Assembly (NCBI GenBank): GCA_900754085.1
Contig: CAAEBO010000009.1
Location: 1 to 40,145 of the forward strand
Direction: 5' to 3'
Length of the DNA: 40,145 bases
DNA from: Clostridia bacterium
GTDB taxonomy: Bacteria; Bacillota; Clostridia; TANB77; CAG-508
Both the position numbers and the translations under genes were made by a program. Below, in pieces: positions 35,733 through 40,145 of the stretch. The notes under the pieces are model-generated. The model was not told the origin of the DNA. It searched no databases and saw nothing but the letters and a program-made list of their open reading frames with translations. Every line of letters starts with the position of its first letter. Positions within the stretch are counted from its first letter, which is position 1.

Positions 35733-38700
35733 ATGGAAAATATACTTCATGTTGGTCTAGATGTTGGATCAACTACAGTAAAAATTATAGTTATAGATTC
35801 TAATAAACAAGAAATATATTCTGATTATACAAGACATTTTTCAGATACTAAAAATACTGTTTGTAAAGTTTTGGACTCATTACCAGAAAAATTTCCAAAT
35901 AGCAAATTTACTATTGCACTTACAGGATCTGGAGCAATGTCTGCAGCTACTTTCTTAGGGCTACCTTTTATACAAGAAGTTGTAGCTTGTAAAAGAGCTG
36001 TTGAAAAGTTTATACCACAAACAGATGTAGTTATTGAACTAGGTGGTGAAGATGCAAAAATAATATATTTTGATCAATCTATCGAACAAAGAATGAATGG
36101 AACTTGTGCTGGTGGTACAGGTGCTTTTCTTGATCAAATGGCTTCATTACTAGACACAGACACTGCTGGACTTAATGAACTTGCTAAAAATTATTCTACA
36201 ATTTATCCTATTGCTTCTCGTTGTGGTGTCTTTGCTAAAACAGATGTCCAACCTTTAATAAATGAAGGCGCTGAAAAATCTGATATTGCTGCTTCAATTT
36301 TTCAAGCAGTTGTTAATCAAACGATAAGTGGTCTCGCTTGTGGTAGACCCATAAGAGGAACTGTTGCCTTTTTAGGTGGTCCTTTAAATTATCTTTCTGA
36401 ATTACGAAAAAGATTCATAGAAACCCTTAATTTGAAAGATGATGAAATAGTAATTCCAGATGAAGCACATTTGCTAGTTGCAAAAGGAGCTTGTCTAGAT
36501 GCTATTGACAATATTCCAATATCTATCGAAGAATTAAAGCAAAAAATTCATAATTTGAGAAATTCACAAGATACCACTAGTCACCCTGTAGAACCTCTTT
36601 TTAATTCTACAGAAGATTACAATGAATTCAAAGATAGACATGAAAAATCAAAAGTTACTAGAAAGGATCTATCAACTTTTGATGGAGACTGTTTTATTGG
36701 TATCGACGCTGGTTCTACTACGACAAAGCTAGTTTTAACTGACAATGAAGATAATCTGCTTTATTCTTTATATGCCAATAATGAAGGTAACCCTCTAAAA
36801 AGTGTTATGAAAATGTTAAAGGAACTTTACTCTATATTACCTAAAACAGCAAAAATACGATTCAGTGGTGTTACTGGCTATGGTGAAAAATTGATTCAAA
36901 CAGCTTTAAATGTGGATTTGAATGAAATTGAAACTATTGCTCATTACACTGCTGCAAAGAAGTTTCAACCAAATGTTACTAGTATCGTAGATATTGGTGG
37001 ACAAGATATGAAATATATTAGATTAAAAAATGGAGCTATCGATAATATTATGCTTAATGAAGCATGTTCATCTGGTTGTGGATCTTTTATAGAAACTTTT
37101 GCTAAAAGCCTTAATTTATCTATTGAAAATTTTGTAAAAGAAGCCATTATCGCTAAAAAACCTGTTGATTTAGGCTCTAGATGTACTGTATTTATGAATT
37201 CTAAAATCAAACAAGCTCAAAAAGAAGGCTATAGTGTTGGAGATATATCTGCTGGTCTTTCTTATTCAGTTATAAAAAATGCTATTCAAAAGGTTATGAA
37301 AGTTAGGGATATAAGTACATTAGGAGATCATATAGTTGTACAAGGTGGAACATTTTATAATGATGCTGTCTTAAGAGCTTTTGAAAAAATTGTTGGTAAG
37401 AATGTTATAAGACCCGACATTTCTGGTTTAATGGGGGCATATGGCGTCGCTATTCTTGCTAGACAACAATATGAAGCTAATTTAGATATGGAATATTATT
37501 CGACCATTTCTAAAAATGAAGACATTGACAATTTAGAAATAAAAGTTTCACATGCCCGTTGTAACAAATGTGAGAATCATTGCTTACTAACAATAAATTC
37601 TTTCAATAATGGTCATAAACATATATCTGGTAATCGTTGTGAAAAAGGTGCAGGTATAGTTACAGGAAACAGTGAACTTCCTAACTTGATAAAATATAAA
37701 CAAGAACGATTATTTAATTATAAGCCATTAGATGAGAAAGATGCACCAAGAGGAACTTTAGGTATCCCTAGAGTATTAAATATGTATGAAGATTATCCGT
37801 TTTGGTTTACATTCTTTACTTCTTTAGGTTTTAGAGTTATTATCTCTGAAAAAAGTAACAGAAAAACATATGAAAAAGGAATGGAATCAATGCCTTCTGA
37901 ATCAGTTTGTTACCCTGCGAAACTTTCTCATGGTCATATAATAAGTTTAATACAAAGTGGTATTAAAACTATATTTTATCCTTGTATGCCTTATTCAAGG
38001 AAAGAATATGAAAAAGCAGATAACCATTATAATTGTCCAATCGTTATTTCATATTCTGAAGTATTAAAAAATAATGTAGAAGAATTAAAAAATCCTGATA
38101 TAAAATTCTTAAATCCATTTTTACCTTTTGATGCAAAAGGTCTAACTAAAAGAATTTTAGAATTAGATGAATTTAAAGAATATAATTTTAACAAAAAAGA
38201 GTTAATGAATGCTGCTAAAAAGGCAGAAGAAGAATATAATCATTTTAAAAATGATATATATGAAAAAGGAAAAGAAGCTGTTGAATATATAGATAAGCAT
38301 CATTTAAAAGGGATTGTTCTTGCTGGACGTCCATATCATTCAGATCCTGAAATAAATCATGGTATAGATACATTAATCACAAGTCTTGGTCTATGTGTTT
38401 TAACAGAAGATAGCGTTGCAAATGAAATAGAAGCTAAACGACCTTTAAGAGTTGTTGACCAATGGGTATTTCATGCTAGATTATATGCTGCTGCTGAATT
38501 TGTAGGACATCATGATAATCTAGAATTAATTCAATTAAACTCTTTTGGTTGTGGAGTTGATGCGGTAACTACAGATCAGGTGGAAGAAATATTAACAAGT
38601 TTTGGAAAAATGTATACTTTAATAAAAATAGATGAAGTTAACAATTTAGGAGCTGTTAGAATCCGTATTCGTTCTTTATTGGCAAGTATGAATAAAAGAT

Positions 38701-40052
38701 TAGCTAATTCAAACTCTTTTAAAGAAAATGGTGATTATGGAATTCATAAAAAATTATTTACTAAAGAGATGAGAAAAGATTATACTATACTTTGTCCTCA
38801 AATGGCTCCAATTCATTTTGAATTATTAGAAACTGCTATGCAAACTGCAGGATATAATTTAGTATTGTTACGTGATTGCACTCAAAAAACTGTTGAAACC
38901 GGACTAAAGTATGTAAATAATGATGCATGTTATCCTTCAATCCTAGTTACAGGACAAATGATAGAAGCTCTTCAATCTGGTAAATATGACCCTAATAAGA
39001 CAGCTTTAATTATGTCACAAACTGGTGGAGGTTGTAGAGCAACAAACTACATAGGATTTATAAGAAAAGCTCTTAAGGATGCTGGCTTTGCTAACATTCC
39101 TGTTATATCATTTAATGTTGTTGGAATGGAAAAAGTTCCAGGTTTCAAATTGACTTTACCTTTATTAGAAAGACTTTTAAAATGTGTATTATATGCAGAT
39201 TTGTTGCAAAAAATGTTAACTAAAAATAGAGCATATGAAATTAATAAGGGAGAAACTCAAGCATTATTTGATAAATGGATGCTTAAATGCAAAGATTTAA
39301 TAAAGAAGTCGAATAATAAGCAATTCAAACAAAGTATTTATGATATTGTTAATGATTTTGAAAAAATCGAATTAGATACTTCTGTTGAAAAACCTAAAGT
39401 TGGTATTGTTGGAGAAGTTTTAATTAAATATCATCCATTTGGAAACAATTTCGTTGCTGATCTATTAGAAAAAGAGGGAGCAGAAGTTATACTTCCAGAT
39501 TTCATGGGATTTATAAAATTTATGGCTACTCATAAGGTAACGTTTAATAGTTTATTAAAAACGAATCCAACTATTGCTAAAATATCAAAAGCTGCTATTA
39601 ACTTAATTGATTTGTTGGAAAATGACTCAAAATCAGCTTTAGCAAAATCAAAGAAAAATTATTTACCACCATGTAATATATGGCATTTAGAAGAAGCTGT
39701 TAAAGATGTCTTATCTATAGGAAATCAAACTGGGGAAGGTTGGTTCTTAACAGCCGAAATGATTGAATATATTGAAAATGGCATACCTAATATTGTTTGC
39801 GTTCAACCATTCGCTTGTTTGCCTAATCATGTTGTTGGAAAAGGTGTAATAAAGACTATTAGAGAAAAATATCCAAATGCAAATATTTCTCCAGTTGACT
39901 ATGATCCTGGTGCAAGCGAGGCTAATCAAACAAATAGAATAAAATTATTAATGACAGTAGCTAAAGATAATTTAAAAAATGAACAATTACATAAAAAAGC
40001 TATTAATAAAGAAAATATGACACAAGTGAATAACTCATTTTCTAAAAAATAG
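35733..40052 (+). CDS. 2-hydroxyacyl-CoA dehydratase activase-related protein, double ASKHA fusion
   Basis: A 1439-aa protein. First BcrAD/BadFG-type ASKHA ATPase domain at about 5-262 (GLDVGSTTVKI, GGEDAKI, GTCAGGTGAFLDQ with Cys125), second at about 321-578 (GIDAGSTTTKL, GGQDMKYI, ACSSGCGSF with Cys445 and Cys449). A cysteine cluster (610, 613, 617, 636) follows, then a DUF2229 region (about 678-900) and a C-terminal part related to the HgdB/C-type dehydratase subunits. Each ASKHA domain is expected to bind ATP and share a 4Fe-4S cluster, as in activators that inject electrons into dehydratases. This fused form is common in Clostridia but its substrate is unknown; no dehydratase genes are in the window. 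Strong Shine-Dalgarno AAGGAG; monocistronic here. Confidence 0.9.
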   Translation: MENILHVGLDVGSTTVKIIVIDSNKQEIYSDYTRHFSDTKNTVCKVLDSLPEKFPNSKFTIALTGSGAMSAATFLGLPFIQEVVACKRAVEKFIPQTDVVIELGGEDAKIIYFDQSIEQRMNGTCAGGTGAFLDQMASLLDTDTAGLNELAKNYSTIYPIASRCGVFAKTDVQPLINEGAEKSDIAASIFQAVVNQTISGLACGRPIRGTVAFLGGPLNYLSELRKRFIETLNLKDDEIVIPDEAHLLVAKGACLDAIDNIPISIEELKQKIHNLRNSQDTTSHPVEPLFNSTEDYNEFKDRHEKSKVTRKDLSTFDGDCFIGIDAGSTTTKLVLTDNEDNLLYSLYANNEGNPLKSVMKMLKELYSILPKTAKIRFSGVTGYGEKLIQTALNVDLNEIETIAHYTAAKKFQPNVTSIVDIGGQDMKYIRLKNGAIDNIMLNEACSSGCGSFIETFAKSLNLSIENFVKEAIIAKKPVDLGSRCTVFMNSKIKQAQKEGYSVGDISAGLSYSVIKNAIQKVMKVRDISTLGDHIVVQGGTFYNDAVLRAFEKIVGKNVIRPDISGLMGAYGVAILARQQYEANLDMEYYSTISKNEDIDNLEIKVSHARCNKCENHCLLTINSFNNGHKHISGNRCEKGAGIVTGNSELPNLIKYKQERLFNYKPLDEKDAPRGTLGIPRVLNMYEDYPFWFTFFTSLGFRVIISEKSNRKTYEKGMESMPSESVCYPAKLSHGHIISLIQSGIKTIFYPCMPYSRKEYEKADNHYNCPIVISYSEVLKNNVEELKNPDIKFLNPFLPFDAKGLTKRILELDEFKEYNFNKKELMNAAKKAEEEYNHFKNDIYEKGKEAVEYIDKHHLKGIVLAGRPYHSDPEINHGIDTLITSLGLCVLTEDSVANEIEAKRPLRVVDQWVFHARLYAAAEFVGHHDNLELIQLNSFGCGVDAVTTDQVEEILTSFGKMYTLIKIDEVNNLGAVRIRIRSLLASMNKRLANSNSFKENGDYGIHKKLFTKEMRKDYTILCPQMAPIHFELLETAMQTAGYNLVLLRDCTQKTVETGLKYVNNDACYPSILVTGQMIEALQSGKYDPNKTALIMSQTGGGCRATNYIGFIRKALKDAGFANIPVISFNVVGMEKVPGFKLTLPLLERLLKCVLYADLLQKMLTKNRAYEINKGETQALFDKWMLKCKDLIKKSNNKQFKQSIYDIVNDFEKIELDTSVEKPKVGIVGEVLIKYHPFGNNFVADLLEKEGAEVILPDFMGFIKFMATHKVTFNSLLKTNPTIAKISKAAINLIDLLENDSKSALAKSKKNYLPPCNIWHLEEAVKDVLSIGNQTGEGWFLTAEMIEYIENGIPNIVCVQPFACLPNHVVGKGVIKTIREKYPNANISPVDYDPGASEANQTNRIKLLMTVAKDNLKNEQLHKKAINKENMTQVNNSFSKK

Positions 40053-40060
40053 TAACAAAT

Positions 40061-40098
40061 AAAAAGTTGAAATAAAATAATTTCAACTTTTTATTTTT
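40061..40098 (+). terminator. Terminator of the activase gene
   Basis: 13-bp stem AAAAAGTTGAAAT (40061-40073) with ATTTCAACTTTTT (40080-40092), 6-base loop, then ATTTTTG. Plus strand. Confidence 0.88.
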
Positions 40099-40145
40099 GT
40101 TTTTATTATTATTTTATTTTTGTTTTTATTATTATTTTATTTTTG
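40091..40145. repeat. 23-bp tandem repeat, running off the right edge
   Basis: Two full copies and a 9-base partial copy of a 23-bp unit (TTATTTTTG followed by TTTTTATTATTATT), exact at every position visible. It begins inside the T-run of the preceding terminator and continues past the window, so its full length is unknown. Confidence 0.9.

Overview
This window looks like a chromosomal segment of an anaerobic, endospore-forming, low-GC Clostridia-type Firmicute. The sequence is very AT-rich (below about 30% GC by eye). It carries sporulation genes (spoIIR, spmA, spmB, a GerMN protein, an AbrB/SpoVT regulator), strictly anaerobic metabolism (pyruvate formate-lyase with its activase, a giant 2-hydroxyacyl-CoA dehydratase activase) and the Firmicute order tadA - SRP RNA - dnaX - ybaB - recR. 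The species cannot be named from sequence alone; an uncultured gut Clostridia lineage is a reasonable guess.

Layout. 1-5200: a cut-off Rpn/PD-(D/E)XK nuclease gene, an AT-rich gap, tRNA-Lys(CUU), a VanW/G5 cell-wall protein divergent from an XRE/S24-like regulator, a CBM25-like protein with no export signal, an SDR reductase and a tRNA-Lys/Glu/Thr operon. 5289-8922: a DUF1858 protein, then a compact type IV secretion remnant or mini-cluster (small membrane peptide, VirD4-like coupling ATPase, VirB2-like pilin, VirB6/TrbL-like channel protein, PrgI/VirB3-like protein) with no VirB4, relaxase or integrase. 9021-12435: primosome genes dnaD and dnaC, a compositionally odd small HTH gene, and the rpsF-ssb-rpsR operon. 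12609-17198: a 10TM metal-exporter-like permease, pflB-pflA, and a small XRE regulator.

17199-22762 is one long minus-strand block: tRNA-Arg, tadA, an unknown membrane protein, SRP RNA, dnaX, ybaB, recR, truA, a Cys/Asn-rich membrane protein and rqcP. 22893-27730: a TtcA-like thiolase, an XRE regulator, phosphoglucomutase, a eukaryotic-type UDP-sugar pyrophosphorylase and an unknown protein. 27907-31335: spoIIR, murA, walJ, rlmH. 31336-33153: an intergenic region with a candidate 33-aa toxin-like peptide and a long hairpin, then spmB/spmA and an abrB-like gene. 33219-40052: rsmI, trmN6-like methyltransferase, a 44-aa ORF, the GerMN protein and the 1439-aa activase, ending in a terminator and a 23-bp tandem repeat that runs out of the window.

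Themes: translation and tRNA maturation (five tRNAs, tadA, truA, ttcA-like, rsmI, rlmH, trmN6, rqcP), replication and repair, cell envelope (murA, UDP-sugar synthesis, VanW), and sporulation. Most transcription units have recognisable sigma-A promoters with 17-bp spacing and Shine-Dalgarno sequences. The least explained parts are the T4SS mini-cluster with its possible AUU starts, the small-peptide/hairpin locus beside spmB, the GC-shifted HTH gene, and the S24-like regulator lacking the usual catalytic lysine. All product names rest on motif recognition by eye; no database search was run.
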